From Acidithiobacillus sp. (GTDB lineage Bacteria; Pseudomonadota; Gammaproteobacteria; Acidithiobacillales; Acidithiobacillaceae), in assembly GCA_028697715.1 (NCBI GenBank), contig JAQVDS010000005.1, forward strand, positions 1-64,000: a DNA stretch of 64,000 bases. The letters are read 5' to 3'. Below, piece by piece: positions 1-9,183 of this stretch (positions are counted from its first letter, which is position 1; each line of letters begins with the position of its first letter). The notes under the pieces were generated by a model, which made no database searches, was not told the origin of the DNA, and saw only the letters and a program-made list of their open reading frames with translations. A program made the translations under genes and the position numbers.

Positions 1-75
1 GGCCTGCTGCCGACCATCCTTGGCGTCGTTACCCCACCGTAGATCGTCCTGGAAAGTAATCCATACCCAGGAGAA

Positions 76-113
76 CCGGACATCTCTATCTTGCCCAACA
101 CCGGACATTTCTA
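76..113. repeat. Two short direct repeats, possible IS end remnant
   Basis: The 13-base words CCGGACATCTCTA (76-88) and CCGGACATTTCTA (101-113) differ at one base and lie 25 bases apart, followed by TGTGCTTTGACACC. Spaced repeats of this kind resemble the ends of some bacterial insertion sequences, but that resemblance is from memory and no transposase is visible here; the element would lie to the left of the window. The rest of 1-247 holds no gene I can support. Confidence 0.35.
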
Positions 114-247
114 ATGTGCTTTGACACCGCCGGTAATCGCAGGGCATTGGGCACGGTCTTGATGTAACCAAGCCCCCTCGCCCTTGCGGCAGCCAGCCAG
201 GAAGGGCTATCGTGCGTCCATTGCGCAGTTTTGCTCAGGAGCTTTGG

Positions 248-838
248 ATGCCAACAAATGTTCTCCCTCTTCCCGAGTGGCAGGATCCAGAAGCAGACGT
301 GCCAGCCAGAATCGTTCTGGCTGGCGGCTGTTTTTGGTGCGTGGAGGGGGTCTATCGCGAACTGGCTGGAGTACAGTCTGTGCTTTCTGGCTACGCTGGT
401 GGGCAGGAGAAGGACGCCAATTACCGTGCGGTCTGCAGTGGCGCCACGGATCACGCGGAAGCGGTAGAGCTGCGCTATGACCCACAACAGCTGCGATTCG
501 GGCAAATACTGCAGGTGTTTTTCGGGGTGGCCCACGACCCCACCCAGCGCGATCGCCAGGGCAACGACATCGGCCGCCAGTATCGCTCCGCCATATTTTT
601 TCTGAACGATGCCCAGGCCGACATGGTTCGCGCCTATATCGCCCAGCTGGAAAAGGAAGGATTTTTTCGACAGCCGATCGTTACCGAGCTGCAGGCCCTC
701 GACTCATTTTATCCGGCCGAGGAGTACCACCAGGACTATGCGCGCCGCAACCCCGATCAACCCTATATCTGCGCCGTTGCGCAGCCCAAAATCCAGGCCT
801 TGGCAAGCTTGTTTCCGCAATATCGGAGGAAGGCATGA
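248..838 (+). CDS. msrA: Peptide methionine sulfoxide reductase MsrA
   Basis: Reduces the S epimer of methionine sulfoxide in proteins, using thioredoxin. The 196-residue protein carries the MsrA active-site motif GCFWC at residues 27-31 (catalytic Cys28) and the usual GYAGG stretch shortly after. I chose ATG 248 because an AGGAG sits six to seven bases upstream; an in-frame ATG at 212 would add a basic stretch with no homology and no ribosome site. The stop overlaps the start of msrB (ATGA, 835-838), so the two reductases are translationally coupled and together cover both epimers. Confidence 0.96.
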   Translation: MPTNVLPLPEWQDPEADVPARIVLAGGCFWCVEGVYRELAGVQSVLSGYAGGQEKDANYRAVCSGATDHAEAVELRYDPQQLRFGQILQVFFGVAHDPTQRDRQGNDIGRQYRSAIFFLNDAQADMVRAYIAQLEKEGFFRQPIVTELQALDSFYPAEEYHQDYARRNPDQPYICAVAQPKIQALASLFPQYRRKA

Positions 839-1284
839 GGAGTTCGTCGGCAGGTTATGATCTCACCCCAATCAGCGCCGAAGAGCGTGCGCTGCGTGCC
901 CGACACCTTTCGGCCGAAGTGCGCCACGTCCTCTTTGAGCACGGTACTGAACCACCATTTTGCGGTGGATTGTTGGACGAGAAACGTCCGGGTGTCTTTG
1001 TCTGCGCGTTGTGCCATCTGCCACTCTTTCGTTCCCGGGAAAAATTTGATTCAGGAACCGGCTGGCCGAGCTTCTTTGCTCCGTTCGCTGGCGACCATAT
1101 CCGTGAGCGGCGCGACACGAGTCATGGCATGATCCGCACCGAAATTCGCTGCGCCCGTTGTGACAGTCACTTGGGACACGTCTTTACCGACGGGCCAGCA
1201 CCTACCGGGCTGCGCTATTGCTTGAACTCTGCGGCACTGGAATTCCGCGATGAGGCGCCAGCAGCCGACGGCTTGTCAGACTGA
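835..1284 (+). CDS. msrB: Peptide methionine sulfoxide reductase MsrB
   Basis: Reduces the R epimer of methionine sulfoxide, complementing MsrA encoded just upstream. The 149-residue protein shows the two zinc-binding CxxC pairs (Cys57/Cys60 and Cys106/Cys109), the SGTGWPSF segment and the catalytic Cys129 in the RYCLNS motif. An AGGAAGG ribosome site lies inside the msrA end. The last 70 bases are read in antisense by the 3' end of the diguanylate cyclase gene, whose final codons lie across the codon for Cys129. No terminator is visible between the convergent genes. Confidence 0.96.
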   Translation: MRSSSAGYDLTPISAEERALRARHLSAEVRHVLFEHGTEPPFCGGLLDEKRPGVFVCALCHLPLFRSREKFDSGTGWPSFFAPFAGDHIRERRDTSHGMIRTEIRCARCDSHLGHVFTDGPAPTGLRYCLNSAALEFRDEAPAADGLSD

Positions 1285-3335
1285 TCGGCATTCCTCAGGG
1301 CAACAGTGGATGGCTCCGAGAGAAGTACTGTATCGGCGATAGCATCATAGAGATAGAAAGTTTTCGCGCGCTGGCCTTTCGTACTTTTCGCCGCATAAAG
1401 GGCCTGGTCGGCATGTCGTAGCAGAATCTCCTCAGGCGCATCGTCGAGAGGATAGAGGGTAACGCCCAAACTACTGTCTATCTGCACTTCGCTACCGTCG
1501 GCAAGGACAATTTTTTCCCGGATTGCACACTGGACCCGGTCCAGGACGCGCTCCAGCACGTCCATGGAAGTCAGCTTTCCCAATAATAATGCAAATTCAT
1601 CGCCGCCAAAGCGTGCCACCAGATCGCCCTCGCGGACGGCGGCACGCAGGCGCCGGGCCACTACCTGCAAGACCAGATCTCCCGCCGCATGCCCGTGCTG
1701 GTCATTCACTGGCTTGAAATCATCGAGATCCATCATACACACTGCCAATAGAAATTCCTCTGTGCGCGCCAAGGCCTTCGGCAGCTCCGCCAGATATGCA
1801 GCACGATTTGGGAGTTCCGTCAGTGCATCGTGCTTGGCGCGCCAGCTCTGCTCCTCTCGCTCCGCTTCAATCTGATTCTTCAACGCCAATTCGTCCAGGC
1901 CAAAACCCAGGATCTTGGCCGTACGTGCCAGGGCCGACAAAAGCGTACGGTCAAAATACTCTTGCTGGGGACTGGCTACACATAGCAGCGCCCAGAGATC
2001 ATCCTGATGCTGGATGGGAATGATCGCCAGGCTATTCCAGCCAAATTCGGCGATCAGGCCGGCAAGGCTTTGATATTTCGGATCCTCACGATAGTGATTG
2101 TGGTATTGCAATCTTCTCTCTCGCCAGGCCGTCGCGATGAGGGACGCGGGCTCACGCTGATCGACATGCACCCGCGCCCGAGTCAGCTTGTCGCTGTTTC
2201 TGCCCGCGGCACTGATCGGCACGAAATAGCCATGGCTGTCCGGTTGCGCGACAAAAGCAGTGCTGAACAGGCCATTTTCCACCAGATGACGACAGGTCTG
2301 ACGCAAAATCGTGGCGGCGGAGCGGGAACGCATGAAGATGTCTCCCTGACTCAGAAAGGTCTGGTACAGTCGATTGCTGCGTTCCAGACGTTCACGTTGG
2401 TCCTGTTTTTCAAGGGCAATTCCCAGCATGCGGGCGAGACGCATCAGGGTGCGTCGGCGGGAGGGTGCGGAAAAATACCTTGGCGTGCGGCTGTATACAC
2501 CAAATAACGCCTCAAGATTGCCCGCGACCTGCACCGGACACGCAATGGCGCTGCGCCAGGCACCCGTGCTGTGCAAGGTCTCCCGCCATGGCAAAAACAG
2601 AGGATCTGTCTCCAGATCGGAGACAGCCACCAGCTGCCCGGTGTTCCAGGCCCGCCCCATGGGACCGCGGGCGGTCGGTCCTGCGTCGACACGGATATGC
2701 ACCTGCTCGAGATAGCTTGCCATCTGCGCACCAGCAACGGCGATAGGCTGCAGTTCCCCCGCATGGGGTTTACCGATCCACGCACCATCCACCCCAGGCA
2801 ACAATACGATCTTGTTGATCATGCGTTGCAGCAATTGTTTCCCATCCGCCTCGCTAAGCAAGAGGATGTCGATTCTTTTGATGATCTGCTCTTCGTCCGA
2901 TTCCAACTGTCGCATGCTGCGCAATTGTACGACCAAGTCGCTGGCCAGCCGTTGACTGATGCGCTGATCCAGCTCTGGCAGCGGCCGTACAAAGGCCGCG
3001 AGGGCGCGCCGCAGCTGTGCCGAAAACAGTCCGCTGGCCATCACCAACCAGTCGGCGGGCAGGCCCAAACGATGGTGAACTGCGCCCACTTTCCGACTGA
3101 GCTCCGCACGTGCCACGGGATCATCTTCCAGTAACAAGCACGCGAAGTGACGGTGCTGTGCCGCCTGCATATGCTCCAGCGTGGCACTGTCCAGAGTGGT
3201 AACATACGCCGCAACCTCCGGCTCCCGACAAAGCTCCGCAAATGCCTGGTGCGAAGCTTCTTCGATCGCTGCGAAGAACTCTGCGCGCTGCAGTTCCGAT
3301 TCTACAAAGATTGGGGTGCTGGAACCCTCGGGCAT
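1215..3335 (-). CDS. Globin-coupled diguanylate cyclase with two GAF domains
   Basis: Probable haem-based gas or redox sensor that makes cyclic di-GMP. Residues about 10-130 look like a globin-coupled sensor domain: [11 protein letters not shown] (His87 is the likely proximal haem ligand, by analogy with HemAT). Two GAF-like regions follow (about 145-315 and 345-495), then a GGDEF domain (about 520-680) with an intact GGDEF motif at 577-581 and a complete RxxD inhibitory site (REGD) five residues before it. The start is uncertain: ATG 3335 has no clear ribosome site, and GTG at 3338 or 3344 is possible. It ends the long gltA-to-DGC run and its tail overlaps msrB by 70 bases. Confidence 0.85.
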   Translation of the reverse strand: MPEGSSTPIFVESELQRAEFFAAIEEASHQAFAELCREPEVAAYVTTLDSATLEHMQAAQHRHFACLLLEDDPVARAELSRKVGAVHHRLGLPADWLVMASGLFSAQLRRALAAFVRPLPELDQRISQRLASDLVVQLRSMRQLESDEEQIIKRIDILLLSEADGKQLLQRMINKIVLLPGVDGAWIGKPHAGELQPIAVAGAQMASYLEQVHIRVDAGPTARGPMGRAWNTGQLVAVSDLETDPLFLPWRETLHSTGAWRSAIACPVQVAGNLEALFGVYSRTPRYFSAPSRRRTLMRLARMLGIALEKQDQRERLERSNRLYQTFLSQGDIFMRSRSAATILRQTCRHLVENGLFSTAFVAQPDSHGYFVPISAAGRNSDKLTRARVHVDQREPASLIATAWRERRLQYHNHYREDPKYQSLAGLIAEFGWNSLAIIPIQHQDDLWALLCVASPQQEYFDRTLLSALARTAKILGFGLDELALKNQIEAEREEQSWRAKHDALTELPNRAAYLAELPKALARTEEFLLAVCMMDLDDFKPVNDQHGHAAGDLVLQVVARRLRAAVREGDLVARFGGDEFALLLGKLTSMDVLERVLDRVQCAIREKIVLADGSEVQIDSSLGVTLYPLDDAPEEILLRHADQALYAAKSTKGQRAKTFYLYDAIADTVLLSEPSTVALRNADQSDKPSAAGASSRNSSAAEFKQ

Positions 3336-3379
3336 CACTTGGACACGCTCGTTCTGGGAAAGTGAGAGAAGATAGCGGT

Positions 3380-3727
3380 CTATGGCTTTTTTTGACCCTT
3401 GGCACCCCAGTGGCCAACAAAAAACAGCACCACTGCCATGACCAGTTCCTGGATGGCTGGAATCAGCCAGCCTTGTGGCCAGGCGCGAAAGACAATCATC
3501 GCCAGGGTAATGACCCCGAGTACGAAGAGCAGAATGCTGAGTTGGCGGAGAGCCGCGAAGACATTGCGCGCGCTCAGGGCGCCAATCCCCCGGCGCACGC
3601 CAAGCCGCCGCAAAAAAATATCCAGCCCTTGCGGGGCAATCAAATAAAAAAACGTGAGTAGCAAAAACACCAGGATCAGCAGAGCAATCAGCACTTCCAC
3701 ATAGGCAAGGACAGTTACCATCGGCAT
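3380..3727 (-). CDS. Small membrane protein of unknown function
   Basis: A 115-residue protein with three hydrophobic segments (about 8-32, 62-84 and 88-108) and a basic loop after the first, so most likely an inner-membrane protein. I do not recognise the family. ATG 3727 follows AGGAG at eight bases; a second ATG two codons later is less well placed. It lies 23 bases after glrR and 44 bases before the globin-coupled cyclase, so it is probably co-transcribed with both. Its conserved position would decide whether it belongs to the two-component system or to the cyclase. Confidence 0.7.
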   Translation of the reverse strand: MPMVTVLAYVEVLIALLILVFLLLTFFYLIAPQGLDIFLRRLGVRRGIGALSARNVFAALRQLSILLFVLGVITLAMIVFRAWPQGWLIPAIQELVMAVVLFFVGHWGAKGQKKP

Positions 3728-3750
3728 GGACTATTCTCCTGGTTTCCTGT

Positions 3751-5124
3751 TCAAGTTTCCGGATTCTCTTCCTCGCCCTCTTTGAAGGTCGCCGGGTCGA
3801 GATGATAACGGCGCAGCAAGCGATAGAATTCAGTACGATTGCGCTGCGCGAGCTGTGCGGCCTGACTGACGTTACCACGGGTCATGCGCATGAGCTGAAT
3901 CAGATAGTTCATCTCGAAACGGCCCTTGGCGTCGGCCAGGGGGACGACTTCGCCGTCACGATCGCGCAGGGCATGGCGGATCAGGGGGGCACCGATGCGC
4001 GGTGTGGTCGAGAGCACTACCGCTTGTTCGATGACATTGGCCAGCTGGCGAACGTTTCCGGGCCAGGGGGCGGTAACCAACAACTCCATAGCCTCGGGCG
4101 CGATACCCCGCACGTCTTTGCGGTTGCGCGTGGCCGCCTCGCGCAGGAAATGCTCTGCCAGCAGCGGGATATCCTCGGCGCGCTCGGCCAGCGCCGGCAG
4201 CTCCAGGGTCACCACGCAGAGCCGATAATACAGATCGTCGCGGAAACGTCGCTCGGCCATTTCCCGCTCCAGGTCGCGGTGGCTGGCGGAAATCACCCGG
4301 ACGTCCACCGGAATGGTCTCCGTGGCGCCAACCGGACGGATTTGCCGCTCCTGCAAGGCGCGCAGGAGCTTGACCTGCAAGGCAAGAGGCATGTCGCCGA
4401 TTTCATCGAGAAAGAGGGTGCCGCCATCCGCCGCCTGAAACAGGCCCACATGATTGCTGGCAGCCCCGGTAAATGCGCCTTTTTTGTGGCCAAAGAGTTC
4501 GGATTCCAGGAGCTGCTCGGGAAATGCCCCGCAATTGACGGCCACAAACGGGCGATCATGACGCGGACTCGCCTGATGAATGGCTTGCGCCAGAAGCTCT
4601 TTACCGGTACCGCTGGCACCGTGAATGAAAACGCTGGCATCCGCAGCCGCCACCAGGCGCGCCTGATCGAGCAACGCCTGCATCTTGGCGCTGCGGGTCA
4701 GGATACGCTCCCAGCCTGCGGCTTCCTTGCCGTGCTTTCCCTGAGGGGCGGCAGCGGTCAACTGAAAAGCGCGTTCGACCTCGGCCATGAGCTCTTTGCC
4801 ATCAAACGGTTTGGTCAAGAAAGCAAAAACGCCCTGATTGGCGGCCAGCAAGGCATCGGGGATGGAGCCGTGGGCCGTTAGAATGATGACCGGCAGAGTG
4901 GGATAGTCGCGGCGGATCGCATCGAGCAACGCCATGCCATCCATTTCATCCATTTTCAGATCGGTGACGACCAGGGCCGGATGTTCGACGGCCAGCTGCG
5001 AAAGGGCCTCCCGCCCATTGGCCGCGGTACTGATCTGGTAACCCGCGCTTTTCATCCGCAACGACAAAAGGCGCAACAAATCGGCGTCGTCATCTACAAG
5101 TAAGATTTTCGCTTGCTTGGCCAA
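3751..5124 (-). CDS. glrR: Sigma-54-dependent response regulator, GlrR/QseF type
   Basis: DNA-binding partner of the neighbouring kinase. The 457-residue protein has a receiver domain (phospho-acceptor Asp55, Lys105), an AAA+ ATPase with Walker A GASGTGKE at 169-176 and the sigma-54 contact loop GAFTGA at 216-221, and a C-terminal Fis-type helix-turn-helix. The start is TTG 5124, not ATG: GGAGGG lies seven bases upstream, and the preceding lipoprotein gene stops one base before it. In enterobacteria GlrR controls envelope-stress small RNA genes; which sigma-54 promoters it controls here cannot be read from this window. Confidence 0.93.
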   Translation of the reverse strand: MAKQAKILLVDDDADLLRLLSLRMKSAGYQISTAANGREALSQLAVEHPALVVTDLKMDEMDGMALLDAIRRDYPTLPVIILTAHGSIPDALLAANQGVFAFLTKPFDGKELMAEVERAFQLTAAAPQGKHGKEAAGWERILTRSAKMQALLDQARLVAAADASVFIHGASGTGKELLAQAIHQASPRHDRPFVAVNCGAFPEQLLESELFGHKKGAFTGAASNHVGLFQAADGGTLFLDEIGDMPLALQVKLLRALQERQIRPVGATETIPVDVRVISASHRDLEREMAERRFRDDLYYRLCVVTLELPALAERAEDIPLLAEHFLREAATRNRKDVRGIAPEAMELLVTAPWPGNVRQLANVIEQAVVLSTTPRIGAPLIRHALRDRDGEVVPLADAKGRFEMNYLIQLMRMTRGNVSQAAQLAQRNRTEFYRLLRRYHLDPATFKEGEEENPET

Positions 5125-5125
5125 T

Positions 5126-5581
5126 TTATCGCCCTCCCACCATGCGGGAATTTTTTTCGATTTGTATCAATTCGCTAAGCTTTTTTCGCAACTCCCCTTC
5201 CCGTTGTTGGGATTGGTTGAGGCGGCTCTGCAACTCGTTGATCTTGTCTTGTAGATTTTGGTAACTTGGATCTCCGGCGCGTAAGTCTGCGAGTTCTTTT
5301 TGCAGACCGGCGATCCGGCTTTGCGCGGAAACACAGGCAGCCGTGGCTGCCGCCTGACTCTGCGCCTGTGCAGCCCTTTCCTGCAGCTGCTGGTAGGCGG
5401 CGCGCGAGACGATGATCTGGTCCGCTTGGAGAACGACGCTATGGGGCTCAGGTTTGCTCACCGGCATCTCGGCGCAACCGCTCAGACTCAGGGCTAAAAG
5501 AGTCATGCTGAATACTGGGGAGACGAACTTGAAAATGTGCCCCTTGCCCCTCACTGTCGAGAATTTCAAGACTTCCCCCAT
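5126..5581 (-). CDS. QseG-like outer-membrane lipoprotein
   Basis: Small lipoprotein encoded between the kinase and the regulator, the position that qseG holds in the glrK-qseG-glrR operon of enterobacteria, where it binds and controls the kinase. The sequence shows a lipobox LSGC (Cys36 when counted from ATG 5581) followed by a Gln/Ala-rich coiled coil of about 80 residues and no enzyme motif. The start is uncertain: GTG 5554 would give a more typical signal peptide beginning with basic residues. Either start overlaps the end of glrK by over 100 bases. The link to QseG rests on context and architecture rather than clear sequence identity. Confidence 0.75.
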   Translation of the reverse strand: MGEVLKFSTVRGKGHIFKFVSPVFSMTLLALSLSGCAEMPVSKPEPHSVVLQADQIIVSRAAYQQLQERAAQAQSQAAATAACVSAQSRIAGLQKELADLRAGDPSYQNLQDKINELQSRLNQSQQREGELRKKLSELIQIEKNSRMVGGR

Positions 5582-6929
5582 AACTCAAAACATATTCCCT
5601 GGTAATGGCCAAACCCAGTCCGCTGCCCTCGATCTTTCCCGATTCGCTGGCGCTACCCCGATACAGAATATCAAAAATTTTGTCGCGCTCTTTGGGCGCC
5701 ACTCCAGGGCCCGAATCGATGACATCGAGAACCGCCTCTTCGCCATCCTGCCACAGGCGCACCCGTATGGTAGACCCTTGCGGTGAGAACTTCACGGCAT
5801 TAGACAAAAGATTATCGCAGATAGTGCGGATCCGGTCGCGGTGTGCCGCCGTCCAGAGTTCGGCAATCTGCTGGTCTATGCGCATACCCTTGCTGCGGAG
5901 CAACGGCTTATAGCTTTGCAACAGCTCTTCGATGACGTCGTGCAGCGGGATCGGATGGCGCATGCCGGCGCTCACCGCTGGCCCCTCGGCAACACTGAAA
6001 CGCAGGAGATCTTCGATGAGACGCTGGAGACGCAGGCTGTTGTCGCGGACGATATCGACGATTTCGCGTTGCTCGGCGGCCAGGCCTTGACCAAGATCCT
6101 CCTGCAGCAGTTCCGAACCCTCACGGATCGCGGTGAGTGGCGTTTTCAGCTCATGCGAAAGCTGCCGCAGGAAGTGAATTTTTGTCACCTCCAGCTCCTG
6201 CAGGTGTTGTCGCAGCCACTCCAGTCGATCGCCGAGCGCAGCAATGTCCTTGGGACCGTTCACTTGGATAGGACTGGCGAGGTCGCCATCTCCGAGACTG
6301 GAAATCGCGCGATCGAGCCGCTTGATGGGGCGGGTAATGAGGATGATGAAGAAGATAGCCACGACGATGGTCAACGGTAGCGCCAGCAACACTTCGTAGA
6401 GAGTCAGACGCTTGATCTTCAGGGCACGGTCGCCAAGGTGCTTGACCTGCGCACTGATGCCATCATTGACATCTTCCTGGAGCTGCTGCATTTCGCGGCT
6501 GGCCGTGCTGAAATTCTGATCCAGGCTGCCCCGCCCCCCCTCGAGGGCGGCGAGAGGCAAGGCGCGGCGGGCCTTGGCCAGGTTCTCATCTAGACGATGC
6601 AAACGCTTTTGATCGACCACATTTGGACCCGCGGCGGCAAAACGCTTGCTGACCTGTTGATATTCTTCAAAACTTTGCTGAAAGAGCACGAGCAGCGCAG
6701 AGTCCTGTAGCACCGTATATTGCAGGCCATAACGCTCCATGGAGCGGACCGCATTAGCCATACGGTTGGCGCTATCACTCAGGGCTACGGCGCGCAGGAT
6801 GCTGCTCTGACCCTCCTCGGCAAAACGGGAGATGGTCAGGGTGATGCTCACGATCACCAGGACCAACGGCACAATGGCCAGACCGAAGCCAAAAACCGTC
6901 AGCCAGGAAAGGGAATTAGGTCGCTTCAT
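5448..6929 (-). CDS. glrK: Sensor histidine kinase, GlrK/QseE type
   Basis: Inner-membrane kinase that should phosphorylate the sigma-54 regulator encoded two genes downstream. The 493-residue protein has a first membrane segment (about 11-33), a periplasmic helical sensor of some 140 residues, a second membrane segment (about 176-199), a HAMP linker, a dimerisation domain with His259 in LSHELKTPLTAIREGS, and an ATP-binding domain with N box DNLLSNAVKFS, DSGPG and GSGLGLAI. Its ATG overlaps the stop of the dihydroorotase-like gene (ATGA), tying it to the pyrimidine genes. The signal it senses is unknown. Confidence 0.93.
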   Translation of the reverse strand: MKRPNSLSWLTVFGFGLAIVPLVLVIVSITLTISRFAEEGQSSILRAVALSDSANRMANAVRSMERYGLQYTVLQDSALLVLFQQSFEEYQQVSKRFAAAGPNVVDQKRLHRLDENLAKARRALPLAALEGGRGSLDQNFSTASREMQQLQEDVNDGISAQVKHLGDRALKIKRLTLYEVLLALPLTIVVAIFFIILITRPIKRLDRAISSLGDGDLASPIQVNGPKDIAALGDRLEWLRQHLQELEVTKIHFLRQLSHELKTPLTAIREGSELLQEDLGQGLAAEQREIVDIVRDNSLRLQRLIEDLLRFSVAEGPAVSAGMRHPIPLHDVIEELLQSYKPLLRSKGMRIDQQIAELWTAAHRDRIRTICDNLLSNAVKFSPQGSTIRVRLWQDGEEAVLDVIDSGPGVAPKERDKIFDILYRGSASESGKIEGSGLGLAITREYVLSYGGSLEILDSEGQGAHFQVRLPSIQHDSFSPESERLRRDAGEQT

Positions 6930-8212
6930 CCGGCGGCACTGCAGTAACGAAGCCGTCCGTCGACAAAGAGGTAGCGTACCTGCCCGCGCAGTGGCCAGCC
7001 CGCGTAGGGATGATTGCGGGCACGACTGAAGCCCGTCGCGCTTGGCTGCAGCTCGGCGTCAGGGTCAAAGACACAAAGATCAGCGTTTGCCCCCGGCGCC
7101 AGGGACGGTGGCGGCAGGCCAAGAACAGCTGCGGGGCCGGTAGTAAACAGACGAATCATTTGCAGCAGGTCCAAGCTGCCTTCTTCGACCAGGCGCAGGG
7201 CAAGAGGCAGGGTCCACTGCACTGCAGCGATGCCAAAGGGCGCTTGCGCGAAGGTCTGCCCTTCCGTTTCGCGGCCCCACGGCACATGCTGGCTAGTAAG
7301 ACACTGAATGGCCCCATCCGCCAACGCGCGCAGCAGATCGTCACGATTTTTCTGATTGCGTAATGGCGGCAGGATCTTGCTGTGGGTGTTGAAATAACCG
7401 ATATCTTCGGCACTCAGCAGCAGGTGGTGCAGGCTGACCCCGCAGCTTACCACCTGCCCCCCGCGCCGTGCCTCGGCAACCCGGGCAATGGCCGCCGCCG
7501 AGCTGAGACTGGGGAAATGCACCGCCGCACCCGCCAGGCGCGCAACGCGCAGATCGCGTTCCACGCCAATCTCCTCGGCTGCCTGCGGACGCGCAGCGAG
7601 CCCCAGGCGCAGGCTCAACGGACCTTCATCCATGACGCCGTTACCGGCAAGGCAACGATCCTCCGGCCAGAGAAAGACCGTGCGTCCAAGATCCGCGGCA
7701 TAGCTCAGGGCCAGGCGCAGACGTTGGCTATCGGCTACGGATTGTCGTCCTTGGCTGAAGATTTGCGCCCCGGCCTCGGCGAGGGCCGCCATCTCGCTGA
7801 GGCTCTCTCCCTGCAGCTCCCTTGTCAAGGCGCCGCTCAGGTACACGCGCAGATAATCAACGGCCTCCGCTGCCGCTCGTTGTTGGTAGAGGACGCCAGG
7901 CGTATCGGCAACCGGAGCGGTATCCGGATCTAATACGACGCTGCCAAAACCGCCGGCCGCCGCCGCGTGTAGTTCACTGCGCAGGTCACCATGCAGCCCC
8001 GACCCCGGGGTATGCGCCTGGAACTGCGTTTCGAGGAAGGCCGGACAGGCGATGAGGCCACTGCCATCGATCTCTTCGTTCGCCTGGAAGTCGTCGGGGA
8101 TCTCGCCCAGCGCAAGGATTTTTCCTGCCGCCAGGGCGAGATCTCCGCGGTAATCCTTGCCGCTGACCGGATCGATCAAGCGCAGGTTACGAATCCGTCG
8201 ACGCAGGCTCAT
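6926..8212 (-). CDS. pyrC': Dihydroorotase-like protein without metal ligands (PyrC'/PyrX)
   Basis: Member of the amidohydrolase family next to pyrB. Active dihydroorotases have a HxH zinc pair near the N terminus; the matching place here reads AFLETQFQAHTPGSG and lacks it, and the usual SDHAPH stretch is LTSQHVPWG. The 428-residue protein is therefore probably not an enzyme. In Pseudomonas and relatives such an inactive dihydroorotase is needed to assemble aspartate transcarbamoylase as a dodecamer with PyrB, and that role fits its 4-base overlap with pyrB. A functional pyrC should exist elsewhere in the genome. Confidence 0.88.
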   Translation of the reverse strand: MSLRRRIRNLRLIDPVSGKDYRGDLALAAGKILALGEIPDDFQANEEIDGSGLIACPAFLETQFQAHTPGSGLHGDLRSELHAAAAGGFGSVVLDPDTAPVADTPGVLYQQRAAAEAVDYLRVYLSGALTRELQGESLSEMAALAEAGAQIFSQGRQSVADSQRLRLALSYAADLGRTVFLWPEDRCLAGNGVMDEGPLSLRLGLAARPQAAEEIGVERDLRVARLAGAAVHFPSLSSAAAIARVAEARRGGQVVSCGVSLHHLLLSAEDIGYFNTHSKILPPLRNQKNRDDLLRALADGAIQCLTSQHVPWGRETEGQTFAQAPFGIAAVQWTLPLALRLVEEGSLDLLQMIRLFTTGPAAVLGLPPPSLAPGANADLCVFDPDAELQPSATGFSRARNHPYAGWPLRGQVRYLFVDGRLRYCSAAG

Positions 8213-9183
8213 GGATTGCCTCCAGCTAGGCGGGCAAGGACGGCCATGCGCAGGGCCAGGCCGTGGGTCACCTGCTCCAGGATAATGGCCTGCGGACCGT
8301 CGGCCACCTCGGCACTGAGCTCGACGCCGCGATTCATGGGACCCGGATGCAACACCACGGCATTGTCCGCCGCTAGACGCAGGCGCGCTGCGCTGAGGCC
8401 GAAGCGGCGGTGATATTCCTCCAGGCTGGGCAGACGCTGACTGTCCATGCGCTCGCGCTGCATGCGCAGGGCATATACGACATTGGCACCGGTAAGGGCT
8501 GGCTCCAGCTCATGAAAGACATGGACGCCCAGGTCCTGGAGTTCGGGCGGGACGAGGGTACGTGGACCGACCACGCGAATCTGCGGGCAACCGAGAATGG
8601 AGAGGGCGTGGATCAGGGCGCGGGCCACCCGGGAATGCAGAATATCTCCCAAGATGACCACCACTCGCTCCGAAATGGGTCCCAGCAGATGGCGAATGGT
8701 GAAGACATCGAGCAGGGCCTGGGTAGGATGGGCATGTTGTCCGTCGCCGGCATTCACTACCCAGGCGCGCTCGCCGAGATGACGAGCCAGGAGGTGCGCG
8801 GCCCCGGCTTCCGGATGGCGCAGGATGAAACCATCCACCTGCATGGCGAGCAGATTATCGACGGTGTCGAGCAAGGATTCGCCCTTGCTGGCACTGCTAC
8901 TCGCCACGGCAATATTCAGCACGTCCGCCGACAGGCGCTTGGCGGCAAGCTCAAAAGTGCTGCGGGTGCGCGTGCTGTTCTCGTAAAACAGATTCACCAG
9001 GGTCCGCCCCCGGAGGATGGGGATTTTCTTGACCATGCGCTCGCCGATCCCCAAAAAAGATTCCGCACTATCGAGAATTTCGAGAATCTCCCCTTCGCGC
9101 AAGCCCTCAATCGCCAGCAAGTTGCGCAGACGTCCCTCGGCATCCCGCTGCGGATCGCCTTCCCCCATGCGCCAAGGCATCAT
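8209..9183 (-). CDS. pyrB: Aspartate carbamoyltransferase catalytic subunit PyrB
   Basis: Joins carbamoyl phosphate and aspartate in the second step of pyrimidine synthesis. The 324-residue protein has the carbamoyl phosphate loop YENSTRTRSTF, the HAHPTQALLD segment and HPGPMNRGVE. The N-terminal extension of about 20 residues before the conserved fold is usual for class A PyrB, which pairs with the inactive dihydroorotase encoded next. Two ATG codons stand in tandem at 9183 and 9180. It overlaps pyrR and pyrC' by four bases each. Confidence 0.96.
   Translation of the reverse strand: MMPWRMGEGDPQRDAEGRLRNLLAIEGLREGEILEILDSAESFLGIGERMVKKIPILRGRTLVNLFYENSTRTRSTFELAAKRLSADVLNIAVASSSASKGESLLDTVDNLLAMQVDGFILRHPEAGAAHLLARHLGERAWVVNAGDGQHAHPTQALLDVFTIRHLLGPISERVVVILGDILHSRVARALIHALSILGCPQIRVVGPRTLVPPELQDLGVHVFHELEPALTGANVVYALRMQRERMDSQRLPSLEEYHRRFGLSAARLRLAADNAVVLHPGPMNRGVELSAEVADGPQAIILEQVTHGLALRMAVLARLAGGNP

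Noticed and set aside
86-535. A 149-codon open frame on the minus strand across the start of msrA
   Set aside because: No recognisable motif, no ribosome site, and it lies antisense to the conserved msrA start.
3336-3878. N-terminal extension of the globin-coupled cyclase by 181 codons
   Set aside because: It runs antisense-free but out of frame through the small membrane protein gene and glrR end, and has no conserved features; the globin domain begins right after ATG 3335.
3802-4881. A 359-codon open frame on the plus strand
   Set aside because: Exactly antisense to the conserved AAA+ domain of glrR; long frames opposite real genes are expected at this GC content.
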